From: Nymphaea colorata
Lineage: Eukaryota; Streptophyta; Magnoliopsida; Nymphaeales; Nymphaeaceae
Direction: 5' to 3'
DNA: 64,000 nucleotides
Assembly (NCBI RefSeq): GCF_008831285.2
Contig: NC_045141.1
Span: 26,401,315 to 26,465,314, forward strand
Position 1 is the first letter of the stretch. Each line of letters starts with the position of its first letter. The notes beneath the pieces were generated by a model. The model made no database searches, was not told the DNA's origin, and saw only the letters and a program-made list of their open reading frames with translations. A program made the translations under genes and the position numbers. Below, one piece after another: positions 12,222-25,130 of the stretch.

Positions 12222-12545
12222 TAGAAAATGTCGGATAAAATGGTTTTCATCTTACAGTAGCATCAATCGACGCACGGAGAAATGGTTGGCACTCAATATT
12301 AGTATATCTTGCTCTGGGAAGACCAGTGTATTCTGGCCTCCCATTGTATGTTCTGGCCTCCTCCTCACCTCTTCGCGCTCAAACCTGAAAAGAAACGTTT
12401 GGGAGAATATAATACCAGACGAAGGAGAAAGTAGTACAAACATGAAACGATTTCAGCTAGAACTTTTGGACAAGATAATTCCCTTCATTCTCCAATTATC
12501 TAAGACTTGGAGTATGGACCAAATGACACGCTAGGCATCAAACAG
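12222..12545 (-). repeat. Copy of the ceramide kinase 3' tail
   Basis: The minus strand aligns with + 24788-25127: shared GATGCCTAGCGTGTCATTTG, shared GTCCAAAA and TTTCATGT blocks, a shared splice-acceptor-like TTCAG before GTTT, and shared CCAGAG(C/G)AAGATAT. It has a short insertion relative to copy 1. Confidence 0.65.
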
Positions 12546-12546
12546 G

Positions 12547-12597
12547 CACTAGGAAGGGGTGAATGATCTTCTAAACTTCACAATTGAACAATAAATC
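12547..12597 (-). pseudogene. Acyl-CoA oxidase exon C remnant (copy 2)
   Basis: After the minus-strand acceptor TTTCATAG the frame reads GFIVQL, a stop codon (TGA, where Arg is usual), then SLEDHSPLP. This is a clear ACX1-type motif. It then runs straight into the CERK-tail segment instead of continuing as ACX (normally a Thr-Val-Gly-Asp-rich stretch). Confidence 0.75.
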
Positions 12598-12690
12598 CTA
12601 TGAAATTTTCAAAAATATAAAAGTTATTGCTTTCTAGGTGTTTAAAGTAAACGTATTGAATGAGAGACAAAGTAGAGCAAACCCAGTCAC

Positions 12691-12762
12691 CACGTATTCC
12701 ACGTTCTTCATCATCAGCGAGCATATACAATTGCATGCCTTTATGCTTTACCTAGGCCACCA
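12691..12762 (-). pseudogene. Acyl-CoA oxidase exon B remnant (copy 2)
   Basis: After the acceptor ATACAG the exon starts with the conserved WWP codons (TGGTGGCCT) and later keeps VYAR in another frame. Several small deletions break the frame. The donor GTGACT follows, homologous to the GTAACT of copy 1. Confidence 0.65.
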
Positions 12763-12946
12763 CTGTATTACACAAGAGTAAAGTCAATAATATGGTGCAG
12801 ATTTGTTGACAACAAGAAAAGATCACACTGTGATATAACAAAACAAATGAAAAATCAACCGCAAGTTAGAAATCTATAATTGAAAAGAAAGTCAGATAAA
12901 AGTTCCTCCTACAACTGAAGGACTAACTAAAGGACTCTTTACTCGC

Positions 12947-13156
12947 TTTGTTTGAAGTCAATGTGGGGACTGTGGATGATAAATTCATCTGAATTCCTGC
13001 CACACGTAGCTGTAGTCTCAAGGTCTTGAACATTTGAACCACGACCAAGTTCTGCCTGTGCATAACGGCCAATAATCTGTATCTTATATGCTAACGGTAA
13101 CCACTTTTTACGTTGCTCATCAGCACACTGCCTCTTATAGCAAGCACAAACATTCC
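12947..13156 (-). pseudogene. Acyl-CoA oxidase exon A remnant
   Basis: The minus-strand acceptor CTCTTCCAG is followed by codons for GMFVLAIRG. A frame change then leads to ADEQRKKWLPLAYK, IQIIGRYAQAELGRGSNVQ and DLETTAT, matching the plant ACX1-type exon (usual GMFVPAIKGQGTDEQ..., [23 protein letters not shown]). A one-base insertion near the end shifts the frame before the LTSSK codons. The TELGHGSN region belongs to the FAD/acyl-CoA binding domain of the family. At least two frame breaks make this a pseudogene. A functional parent is not in the window. Confidence 0.85.
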
Positions 13157-16100
13157 CTGGAAGAGAGAATCAAAACATCAACAAGAACCTAATTATCTAC
13201 TCTGAGGACAATCTATAGGGCACCAATGAAGGACAAACACATAACGTATATAATCAAGTTCGGAGTGTATTACTTATAATATAATTCTGCCAGCACAAAG
13301 ACAATCCTCCAACCAACTATACAAAATCCAAATGTACATCATCAAAGTATTTATATCTTGATCACTGGCTACATCTTAAAACTGCAACAAGTGCATATAC
13401 CTTAGCACACTTGAGCATGCGCAGATGCACAAACACACAAAAAAGTGTAAATTCGGGATCTTTATATGTCTATGCTTCAGTATAAAGCTCATGAAACAGA
13501 CAATTTTTTTGAACCACCTGGCATCAAACGCCATTGCAACCATACCACTTTCTTGTCAATCAGACAATACTATTTTGCCAGTGAAACCAATGAACTTTGT
13601 TGGACAAATCAGGTCCAAGATGGTAGCAAATATAGCCATAAATATCATTCATGGCCATGTCCAGCGAATCAAAAGCTTGTGTTACTACAGGTTTCTGCGT
13701 ATCTCATGAAAGTTTCAGGTCATAAAGGAAGCTCAAGAAAAAAAACAACATAGAGAAAGAATATATTAACATTGTCAAAAAGATCTACAAGACAAGAAAA
13801 GAAATAACTAAAAGAATATTTAAAATATAAGAACATAAGCAATGTGTAAATTGGATGTAAGATAGTTTTGAAGATACATTGACATTTACCTGTCAATATC
13901 AACTTGACTAATCATAGCTTTAATATGCATATTTACAAAAAAGTCACAGATATATATGACCATTGTAGAAAAAACATATTTGTATATGATACGTAAAGCT
14001 TGGCATTGCTGGTGTGTGCAGTCCTAGCAGCAGGTTTCAAGTTGAACATCACCACCACGAAAATAGCGAGAGCGAAATTGATAGGTTATGTAAGTTAAGT
14101 GCATGTGTTGCATAAATTACCCACAGGAAATGATAGGTCTGAGCTTTATTCGCTCAATCTGATCATGTTAACGCCTTATATGTATAATAACTGTACCATT
14201 CTTTAACGAAACAAGCACTTCAATGACTTGGTCAAAAGAGTTTCAACATAGTATGTTGTTCTACTGAAGAAATGTACAATGACAATATCCACAGCAGAAA
14301 GGGCAACCTCTATGGGAATGAAACCACCATTAAGAGAGTGCAACCAATTCTTCAAGAAGCATAAGAGACCAAACCATTAAAGGTATTCTAGTAGACGACA
14401 TAGGAAGAGAGAGTCTTTTATTTTGGCCATTTTCTAGTCCACAAAAATCTGTATCATTGCACACACAGAAAATATGTTCTTGGGCCACCAGTTCTTGCTT
14501 CACTTTCATACCTCATTGATCTATAAATCCTGCATTTAAGATAATTAATAATAATTTCTAATTTCCACATGCTAATCAAACAGCAGTTTAAAATACATAA
14601 ACCTTAATTAAAAGATTTTAAAAGGCAGAATTAGGTAAGAGACTAAATTGGACCTAAAAAATTCACGAGCATATTTTTTATGTTTCCTCAAAATTTCGAG
14701 ATACTTACCTTTTTCTTCCTTGAAGCACATTCTTACAAACTTAGTCAATCTAGCAAAAAGCATCCAATCAATTTAGGTCCCTTATGATGTGGATGAACCA
14801 ATTTCGGGAGGGATCTTTAACTGGGATGTTGAATGACTGCCTGAATGTTTCCATCTCAACTTGGATGAAGAAATGTGGTCCCCAAAATCTAGAGTTCGGT
14901 TTCAGTGCATGGCCCATACCAAAGCCCTAGTCTATGCAATCCACATATTTGTGGTGTCATCAGGGCCTCACCTGAAACTATGTAATCATTCATTCTTTTC
15001 AGACTCAAAATGCATGTACCTAAGATCCTAGGTCCTGCTCCTGAGATTTAAGATCTGAATCATTTAAACGGGATGGTACGTGTGATCATAACCTTCCTTC
15101 ACAAATTTTGCAATCCCAAATGATCCTATACAAACAAACACATACACACCCCAGGCAGTTTAATATCACTCTCATATACCCAACTTTTTATATGGTGATG
15201 CATGCTTTTTTACTTAACGTAATAAATGTGATCTTTCACACTTGTGCTTTTCAAATAAGCCAAAAAAAAAAAAGATCACATAATGCATCAATCTTGATGA
15301 TCAGAAAACAAGCCTTTTTTTTGCAATTAATTCGAATTAAAGCATGATATATAGCAAACAAACAGTAATGTAAATAGCCATCTTGGAGTGTTTGGATTAA
15401 GTCATGAACTGCTAGAGCTGCTCGAAGCTCTGGTGCTTTTCGTAGAACCATGCATAATATATGTTAACTGGCGCGTCCAAGTAGCGCCAGCATCTTGAGT
15501 TGAAGACAACACGTTGTTCACTGGAGCTATCTTAAATAAGCGCCAGTGAACTGTGACTTAAAAAAAAAAAGAAAAAAAAAACAATTATAAATACGCTGAT
15601 GTCGTAATTCCAAAACCAATAGTAGACACTTCCAAGCAAAGAAAAAAGAGCACCTTAATTCCAAATTACAATTGCCATAATTTGTGAGACCACTTCAATG
15701 AGATGATTGCTCGACATATTTGTGAACAACACTATCTCAGCACTATCCTCTTAAAACACTGTGAACTGAATCAAATCTCTTCATTTGCTTCTTATCTTCT
15801 ACTGCAGGATGACAAATGCGATGTTGAAAAATACAATGGATTTATTCACTGCCACCACAAGTTTTCAGATTTATTATGAGAAACAATGAACCATGAAAAA
15901 AGAAAAAACAAAGTAGAAAAAAAATCTGCGCTTCAAAAAATCACACTTGCATAAATCAACAATTCTAAATTAGCTAAATATTATGCTCACTCTTTAAGCA
16001 CATACTTCATACGACAGTAAATTTAAGGAGTCTCAAAATTATAGACTTTGTGAAAGCCGGCAAAGAATTACTGAATGGTACAAAGATCTAAATGTCTCAA

Positions 16101-19100
16101 AATTTAAGGCGAAAAGGAGGAACCACATTACATTAAAGGAAAGGGGAAAAGGAAAATGTTGCCTTTGCTTTTAAAGGTCAATTGAGAGAAGAAGTCCGCT
16201 GTAGTTGTTCACGCGAAATTCCACTTGTTCCTTGAACACTAAAATGTGGAAAACTTCTGCACTCTTGTGGGTTTAGTCAAGTGGAGAGCTTTTTAAGTGG
16301 TGTTGGATTTTGAACTCTCATGAACAACTGGTTCATTGGTTCGGTTTCTGCGGCATGATATGGACTGCTGAGTGTTTGGGACGAATGAATCAGCCAATTG
16401 AAGGCACATTTTCAAAATTAATCTTGCATTCCAAGTCGATAATTGATGCGGTAATGATAAATTGAAAAACTTCAGCACAATTTCTGCAGGTAGAGGTGGA
16501 GAAAGTAAGAGTATCAGAACTCTTGACTCAAAGAACAACAAAAGCAAGGGATGGCTTTGAAGAACCTGACCCAAAAACTTTTACAAAACAATGGAGTTTT
16601 AATAAACAACTATTTAGCTGTTAAACAAAAAATAATGGTCATAATTCGGTTAACATTTTATTGTGAGATTGTCATGGTTTTTAACTATACCATTTTCTAC
16701 AAGCAATCAAATAAATAATATCAATTATACTCAAGACCAAAATGTGATGAGTTATCAGAAGACTTATCCCCATATGAACCCCATATTGTATGATCTACAA
16801 AAGGAATTGTAGATAAACTAGAAAGGACACAACATTTATCCTCATATCATATGATCAGATTCGAGGAAAGGTGATACAAGCCACAATATCGCCTTAAACT
16901 TTGACGCTAAACGCAGGCCAAACGAATTTCCTGTTGAACAGAAGGGATTTAAAGAGCAGGCATTTGAACCGTGAGTTCATGTTCGAATCCCACCGTCAGA
17001 TACATCCTCCACGATTTTCACGAAAAAAAAGATAGATAAAGGAAATTGTTACTACTTATAGTAATGCCGGAAACACCATCCGTGATGCTTCATCACAAAA
17101 TAAGAGGCAAGAAACGGATCAAGCGATTTTCGGAGAAAGTTCTTGAAATAACGAAGAAGGTTTCTTGCGAGAGAGAGAGTATCACGAAGCAGTCGTCGAC
17201 GATGGTGCAGACGTGCTTCCAACGACCTCGGGTCTGTAGGCGATGGTGATGCATTTTGTTGTAGTGCCTCATGTAGGGAGGAGCCGGAACACGGCGAGAG
17301 GTTGCTGTTGGCACAGTAGAATGGCTGGGTGACTCGGGAAGTTTTTTTTTTTTTTAATTTATAAAAACAAGAAGATGCTTTTCACACGAGCATTTCAACA
17401 AATAGGTTCAGAGCAAGAATAGATAGGTGAAATCTCACATCTTTTTCTACGAGGATTCATCTTCACATGTGAAAACAGGCTTCCTCATTGACGGGCTTCG
17501 CTGCTCCTAAATGCCTTCGTGTGCATCTCCAGCCGACTGCCGATGGGCTCGACGATGGTAGTTGATAATAGTTCATCCCTTCTGGTCCCGTCTGCATCCT
17601 TGTTTCCCTCTTTGCCCTATGTCATCCAACACTAAAACCCTCTTCAGCAACAAAAATCCAATATGAGAGACTCTTTGGACAAGAAAAAGGGCTCGACGCC
17701 CTCTTTTCTTGCCATGGATAAGAGGGAACTTCCACCAAGAGAGAGAGAGATTACCTGAGAACAATCCCGGTGATCAGGTCGATAACAGGGTGGGTGGTTG
17801 AGTTCTCGTTCGGTGTGTCACCTTTGGGGTCCGATGCTATTGACAAACAGTTTGCAAGTCCAAAGAAAAGGCCTTCTACAACTCAATCCATAGCTTCTTT
17901 TGTTGCTTTGGTTTAGTGTCATTTGGACTAAGTGGAGTTGATCATGAAAACATAATGCTTTTCCTGTCTGTGGGCTGTGATACTTAGTCCCCGTTTAGTA
18001 AACTGTAGTGTTCTACAATTCATCATCGATAAATTGATACATGCTACAAAAGTAACCGAAGAATTGTGTATATGTTCTCAAGCTAGTTCTTGATGTCAAA
18101 ATTCTCTGTTAAAATTAAAATTTCAAATGAAATGACATAATAGACTTTGTAAGAATACAACGGAATATGCAAACAGAATAATCGTAGCTGTAGTTATTCC
18201 AAGGAGGTCATTAAAATTACCTCTTAATGTTTGCAAATGTTGATTTCATTGAATAGCTTTTTATATGGAGCCAATAAATTTTTATGAGGGGGACCCAATT
18301 ATACTTTTAAATTTTTAACAAGGGCTGGAATATATTTTTTAAATTTTTTTATATAAAATAAATAAAATTTTGTAAAATTTACATTTACATGAACAAGGGT
18401 GGGGGCAACATGTAGGCAATTGCCCACACAAAGCTACAAAAATACATGTTTTTATAACACCTTAGAGAAATTTCTCTCACTTACATGTTGATGCCTTTTA
18501 AGAAAATGAAAATTTGTTTACCCTTTCTAGCTTGCTTCTTTCTCTTAAATGGGTAGGAAGAATAGTTGGGGGGAGGAAGAGTGGTAGTTGATATATGGGC
18601 CAATGGCCATACGGCATGCAGCTTGTGGCTGTTGATGAAGCATGCTGCATCAAAGCCTATTGTTTAGAAAATGTTTACAAAAGAAAGGGAAGCTCCACCT
18701 TTTTATTTGCTCGTTTTAGAACGTCGAGGAAAAGGCCATTCCTTTTGGAGAAATGATTAAAGGAGAGGATGAAGGACAATCAAGAAACCATCTTTTATTA
18801 AAACTTTAGTTTGAGTTGTTTAATATTAAGTATTGTAGCTTAGATTGTATCCCCATTTTTGTTTTGCTTCTAAAAATTAAGAGAGATTTCAAAAATGCAC
18901 ATAACTTTAGCAATTAAGCTTTTTTTATTGTTAATTATGAAAATCCCTAAGTTTTCTTTTATCTGACTAACTGTTAAATTGGAATGTATGTCAAAGGTTG
19001 AGGACTTCCTTGTTCACCTTTATACGTTGGGTTTCTTCGTTATTGTTGCAAATGGGGAGCGTCCATCTGTTTCTTTTTATAGGAATCGCTAAACACGGTA

Positions 19101-19629
19101 ATGTGTCATGACCGCCTGAAGGAGAAAAAGGGACTATTGGATATGGCCTCTCCCAGTAGAGATCGTCCGTCAACGATCTCCACCAATGGGGAGGTAAGGG
19201 GAGAATAGCTGGTGGGGGAAGGAAGGGGATTCATGCTGTCATTTTACCTTTTATATCATTTACATAGTCAAATGTTGATTGTTGAATTGAGGGGCCTTTG
19301 ATCGTCATAGATTGCCCCTGTTTCTGTTAGTAGAGTTGAAAACTTCAAATTTATTAGTTTCCCTTTCAGTTTCTCCTTTGACTGTGGGAGAAGAGAAGAG
19401 GGGCTTAATCCTGCCCGAGGACTCCCCACCAACAAAAATGCCTTTACAATAAGGTTGAGTCAATGTGTATGCCCACATCTAGCTATTCCGTTTCTCCATT
19501 TTTTGTTGCTACTGCCGTTCGTCAAAGTGGGCGGCCTCTCGGTTCTTCCTGCAATTTGATGTTCTCGATTTTTTCTTGCACGTGACCGTGGGGTTAACAT
19601 TTCGGTGTATGCCCATTTCTTGGAAACCT
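13157..19629. other. Long intergenic stretch without a supportable gene
   Basis: I read both strands and found no conserved protein. Notable points: an inverted word pair GGCGC / GCGCCAGTGAAC around 15470-15555 that looks like a decayed class II end; A/T runs near 15270, 15563 and 17342; and a tRNA B-box-like GTTCGAATCC near 16980. The last several hundred bases should include the promoter of the ceramide kinase gene. No TATA box stands out convincingly. Confidence 0.4.
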
Positions 19630-22600
19630 ATGGAGGCAAACCAAGGTGGATACGCGGAAATAGAGAATATGGATGAGTTTGTTGAAGTTGGATCCCCGAA
19701 AACAACTCACGGGCGTCCGCCGGAGGAGGATCGGTTGCTTCTTAATTCCACTTTATTTTTGGATTATGTTGGGGAGGTCAACGTCACCATGGATTCTAGT
19801 GGATTGTCGTGGAAGCGGATTGATGATTCGGTAAATTTGTCTTCTTTTGTTTTCATTTGTACAAAAATGTTCATAATTTTTTCTTTTAATCTATGTTCTT
19901 CTGTCTCTTGCCTTTTCTGATTCTGGACTTTTTTTTCCTCTCTTTATTATGGTAGAATTTATGTCAGGGTTGTTCAGTTTCCTGTAAAATTTCTTTTGTT
20001 AATTCGCGTAACCTGTTTGAAAAACTGGCCTCCAGTTTCAGGTGTGTGGTATTTGTCGAAGTAGTTTGATCATAATTTTCAGTGATTCACATAGCATAAA
20101 GGGAATTCACATAGAACAGATAACAGTGCGTGTGCTTATACTTTATAGAGACAAAGACACACATCCTTATCTACCATACGTAAATTGACGATTCTTGTGT
20201 CTGTCCTAGCATGTGTTATGGTCTTGCCAGTTACTTTCACCCTTAGCCCGCGAGAGTCGAGCGATGAACTACACATATTAAATCATTGTTCTGAATGCAA
20301 TTACTTACGTTCATTCCCCTCTGTGTTCGTAGCAGCCGGACAATTCTACTTGTCTCGGGATACAGTTCTCGCACAGGGGACAATCAGAGATCAAATTTTC
20401 AGAGATATATGCTGTTGAACTTGCTAATTGTGGCTTGATTCGTGAATGCAGCCTACTAGATGCTGGGAGGTGTCTCCTGAACTGCGACTCAGAGGTACCA
20501 ATGTGTTTATTTTCCTTCATTATGTTGCAGTAATTTATTGATCTTTTACATTCTATCCTTTTTTGAAGATGCACCGATTTGTGGTACATGGATTCAGAAG
20601 ATCCAAAACACAACCTTCTCTTTGGGTTCTGGCATCGTACATTTTTGGACATAAAGATTTAAAGGCCTGTAAAACATGGGTAGAAAAAATAGACAACGTG
20701 TTGACCCAGGATGTTGGAAGGCCTAAAAACCTGCTGGTATGTCTACATTTCAAATCACTGTTTGGAAGTTTGAAGTTACAGCTGTCTTTTGATGTTTGAG
20801 AGACACAACAATGCCAGCCTCTCCGAGGCAACTTTCTTGTGTCTTCAGGTTTTTGTTCATCCATTTAGTGGAAAAGGAAAAGGATGTATGATATGGGAAA
20901 GCGTCTCTCCCATATTCACCCGTGCTAAAGTGGCCACAAAGGTATGAATATGACTAAATGTTATTTAAATATTTTCACGCTTGGCTTCTTGCTGGCAGTG
21001 CATTGAACTTAAAAATATTTTCTTAATGAGCATTGGACTCGTGGACTACAAACTAGAGAACATGACACTCTCTTGTTCACAGACAATGATAAGAGATGCA
21101 GTCAGCTGAAAACATTGTTGTGTAGGTGATAATAACGCAGAGGGCAGGGCATGCATTGGACACCATGCTATCTCTTACAGATGAGGAACTCAAGGCCTAT
21201 GATGGTGCTGTTGCTGTAGTAAGTTCCTTAAAGTGTTTCTGAGCAGCGTTTTCCCTTTCAAAGGAAGCATGCTACAGTTTTTTACTTAGAAATTTAGCAT
21301 AGCTAGGCTTCTAAGATGACCTTAGGCTGCTCTTAGATCTGGTCTATATCCAGATTATTAAAGAGAATGCTGCATATGAATGTATATCGTGAATTTTATA
21401 TCTGATGGCAGAACCATTTCAAGATAAAAGTTGCATTATCGGATCCTTGCTCACTTACACTGGGACTAAATGGGCTTAGATAAGTTTACATTCGATTCAG
21501 GACTGTTAAAAAGTCCAATTTTGGTTACTGCCAGGGTGGTGATGGTTTCTTCAATGAAATAATGAATGGCTTTCTGTGTACGAGACATGCAGCTCCATAT
21601 CCTCCCACACCTGCAGAGTTTTCACAGTCTACTCACAAGGATAAGGGTAACTATCTCATAAATGAGAATTCAGATTCTATGACTTTGTGATTGTAATGTT
21701 CATTCATGACATCATTATTAGGAGTGATGCGGCAGGATGATGTTTCTGGTCCTCTTCTTTACAGTACACAGTCCATTGAGTCTGCCTCATTAAATACTGG
21801 TACCTGTCAAAGCCAATTTTCTTTAGCTGTTATGACCGTAAGTCAAAACATCAAGTTATAAGATTTTCTTTGATCACCGTTGCAGGTACTGGAGCAAGGG
21901 CATTGACCACAGGTCTCCTTTTTCCTGCTGTCCACAGCATAGAAATCATTTTAACCAATCAATTAACTTGCACTTTAAATTTTTAGTGCACATTGAGAGA
22001 CATAATACTGAGTGCAACGTTTTCCTCGTGCGCTTCAGGCCAAGGTCATCATTTCTCTCTTCCACATCCATGGATTAGATTTGGAATTATTCCTGCAGGC
22101 TCAACCGATGCTATTGTGATTAGGTATCACCAATTTTTTACGCAGATGAACGAATAGATTAAGGCTTAGCATGACTCTTTACTCAAATAGTCCGACATTT
22201 ATGCTAGCATATGCAAGGCTGCTCATTTGGATATGAATTGAATGATTCTGGATGAAAGCATGACCATTACTTGTTCCCATTTTATATAGTTCTACTGGAG
22301 TTCGTGATCCTGTCACATCTGCATTGCACATTGTCCTTGGAAAACAAAGATTTCTTGATGTTGCTCGAATAGTCCGATGGAAAGTTAGTTCATCATCCAT
22401 GGGAGCACCTTCTGTACATTATGCAGCTTCTTTTGCTGGGTATTCTCCCTATATGACTACTGTTCTTTTCTTCTTTCTGTTTACCTTTGTGGAATATCTC
22501 TAGTCATGTTGAACTGAATCATGATTGTAGGCATTGAAGTCATATAATTGAAGCACAAATTTAGATCACAATTATAATTACAAAATGACAATAATACAAC

Positions 22601-24512
22601 TGCAGTTTATGAACAATAATGAGCATTATAAATACAAAGGACTGACAGGCAATGGGTGACATAGTAGCCTGTTTCCTGCTTTGAAAAAATTGTGTGCATA
22701 GGGACTCTGTCTGTTCATATTTGTCTAAAATCCCAGATAATTTTGTTGATCATCAGGTATGGGTTTTATGGAGACGTAATCAAGGAGAGTGAGACTTGTC
22801 GCTGGATGGGCCCTGTTCGTTATGATTATGCTGGAACAAAGGTGTTTTTGCAGCACAGGTATCCTAGAGAAAGATGCTCTGGACACACAAAGCTAGAGTT
22901 GTTTTGTCTCTGGCTTCAGCCTTTGGTTTCTTTAAACATATCTGGTCTCTTTCAGATCATATGAAGCAGAGGTCTTTTTCGTGGCATCCAACGGAAAGGA
23001 GGAAGATAATAGTGAAACTGGGACCCAGATGTTTCGGGAAAGAATTCCAAATGGACCAGAAAAAAAGTTTATATGCCGGGTGGAGTGTCCCATTTGCAGT
23101 GAGGGCATAAAGCCTGTTCAGTTTCTTCCAAATGATGATACATCTCGAAGCTATTCAGATTACAAATGTTTAAGGTGGACAAGAACAAAGGGACGATTCT
23201 TAAGTGTAGGCGCAGCCATTATCTCTTGTCGTAATGAAAGGGCCCCTGAAGGAATAGTGGCTGATGCACACCTTGCAGATGGTTTCCTACATCTGATACT
23301 GATTAGGGATTGTCCTCATGCTCTTTATCTCTGGTAATGTGATAGAAATTATATTTCAATATGCAGCATGTTTTCCATTCCATGTATTGAAATTTTTACT
23401 TGGAACCATGGAAATGACATACGAGACATGTTCCGGTAATCTATTTTACTATATTTGAGTTTCAATTGTGCATGAGCGTCATATAATGTGCTTACAGATC
23501 CTTTCCTTTTTTCCTTTTCTGAACATGTTAAGCAAGTATATTAGTCTCATGCAGCTCAAGCTTGATTCTTGCATCAGAAACTTCATGTCTGTGTTCCCTG
23601 ATAGTAATCTTTGCTTTATTGTACGGACTTGCCAAATGCATCTGCATTTTATTTGTATGACTTTTTTTTCCACCATCATCTTAATGTGCTCCTAGATTCT
23701 CAAACATTTTAATCTTTTGAACTGTCAAACAACAGATATTTATATTCATGGAATCGGAGAGAAAAATTGCAAGCTTTGTTGCATGAAAACAGGGGATTTT
23801 TCTTTGCTGGATCTTTTTTGGTTGGAGGGGAAGGGGTGGTTGTGGAGGAGGGGAGAGAGGAGGATAAAATCTGATTCAACGAGGTTTAAACATGTTTGCA
23901 AAGGATCACAGGTCGGGCAATTCTTTTCCCCAACAGAAGCTTCATTTTCATGTAATTCGATGTATGGTCCTAACTCCTAAGGGTCTTTCATTACTCATCC
24001 CCTTGCATTTTGTCAAACACATCATACGAAAAGTTTGAAAACCGGATTAGTGACATCATCAGCTGCCATCCTTTTCATGGTGCATATTGCTAATCTCATC
24101 TTTTTTAACTTTCTATCATCACTCTCTCATTTAGGAGACTGGAATTTGATTTCTACTGTATATTATTGACAAGTTCTCGTTCTTAATTTCCAAGAAAGGA
24201 GATTGACTTCTTACTATGTTTTAAATGTATAGGCATCTGACTCGGCTTGCAAGAAAAGGCTCTGATCCACTTGATTTTAAATTTGTGGAACATCATAAAG
24301 TATGCCTAACAATTAGAAAACTTGATGCCTCTTATTGTTCTTTCCTGCGAACTTATGCATGTTCTCATTTTTAGACTCCAATGTTTACCTTCACTTCATC
24401 TGGCAAAGCAAGTGTGTGGAACTTAGATGGTGAACTCTTTGAAGCACACCAACTATCTGCTCAAGTTTTCCACGGTTTGATTAGTTTGTTCGCAAATGGG
24501 CCTGAAGTTTAA
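19630..24512 (+). CDS. CERK: Ceramide kinase (14 exons)
   Basis: Predicted exons: 19630-19830, 20333-20494, 20569-20736, 20849-20941, 21126-21218, 21535-21646, 21722-21799, 21886-21912, 22039-22123, 22290-22439, 22757-22858, 22956-23333, 24233-24299, 24375-24512. All introns are GT-AG, phases agree, and the total is 617 codons plus TAA (Arabidopsis ACD5 is about 608 aa). The N-terminal PH-like part has DYVGEVNVTMDSSGLSWK. The lipid kinase catalytic domain begins near residue 178 with VFVHPFSGKGKG and has the nucleotide-binding GGDGFFNE at about 240-247 and the GSTDA motif at about 332-336. The CERK signature C-x3-C-x2-C is at residues 464-471 (CRVECPIC), which separates it from sphingosine and diacylglycerol kinases. 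It phosphorylates ceramide to ceramide-1-phosphate; in plants loss gives accelerated cell death. The start could also be the in-frame ATG at 19609. The exon 2 acceptor could be three bases later. Confidence 0.93.
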
Positions 24513-25130
24513 GAAATTTTTGGAGCGATTTAGTTCCAGGTGAGTAGCAGCAACATTTGAAGTTTGAACTCGATACAGTTGCTTCTTAGGTCTACCGAGT
24601 TCATCCGCCGACCTGAATTTGATTGGTGACTTGAGAAATTATTTGATCTTGAAAGGCAAATATTATGATCTCAAATTGTGGTGGGGAAACAATGTGAGCA
24701 CCTTGTCATCCCAGCTTCTTAACAAGTTGTCTGATTTATGTATGCAACATAAAATTTGTTACATAGCAGGACACGTATGTCATCGGTGCTTATCTGATGC
24801 CTAGCGTGTCATTTGGTCCCTACTCCAACAGCTTAGACTCAGATATTAGAGAATGCAGGAAGTTATCTTGTCCAAAAATTCTACCGGAAATGATTTCATG
24901 TTTCTATTACTTTCTTCTTCTGGTATTATATTCTTTCTTCTGGCATTATATTCTTTCAAATGTTTCTGTTCAGGTTTGCACGAAGAGGTGAGCAACCGGC
25001 CAGAAAATATAGAGGTCTTTCCAGAGGAAGATATGCTTCACTGGCTTGACTGCATCTTAAAGGTCACTAGTTGTGCATGCCAACCATATTCTCCATGCAT
25101 GGATTGATGCGGCTGCAAGATGGAACCGAG
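24513..25130 (+). other. Ceramide kinase 3' UTR with a probable 3'-UTR intron
   Basis: The stop is followed after 28 nt by TTCCAG/GTGAGT, a strong donor. A good acceptor with a T/C-rich tract, TTCTGTTCAG, lies at 24962-24971. A spliced 3' UTR is therefore likely. The junction is closer than 50 nt to the stop, so nonsense-mediated decay would not be expected. From 24788 to about 25127 the sequence is shared with the minus strand of 5515-5800 and 12222-12545. An 84-codon frame at 24853-25107 crosses the acceptor and is probably not coding. Confidence 0.5.

Larger units (their letters stand above)
11395..12770 (-). mobile_element. Chimeric gene-fragment unit, copy 2
   Basis: Second copy of the unit at 4620-6030, in the same orientation and order: short-repeat cluster 11890-12115, CERK-tail copy about 12222-12545, then acyl-CoA oxidase exons C, B and (outside the part shared with copy 1) A at 12947-13156. 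It is more complete on the oxidase side than copy 1. Confidence 0.5.

Noticed and set aside
16970-17000. GTTCGAATCC, like a tRNA B box or SINE internal promoter
   Set aside because: No matching A box or cloverleaf, and no poly(A) tail or target duplication for a SINE.
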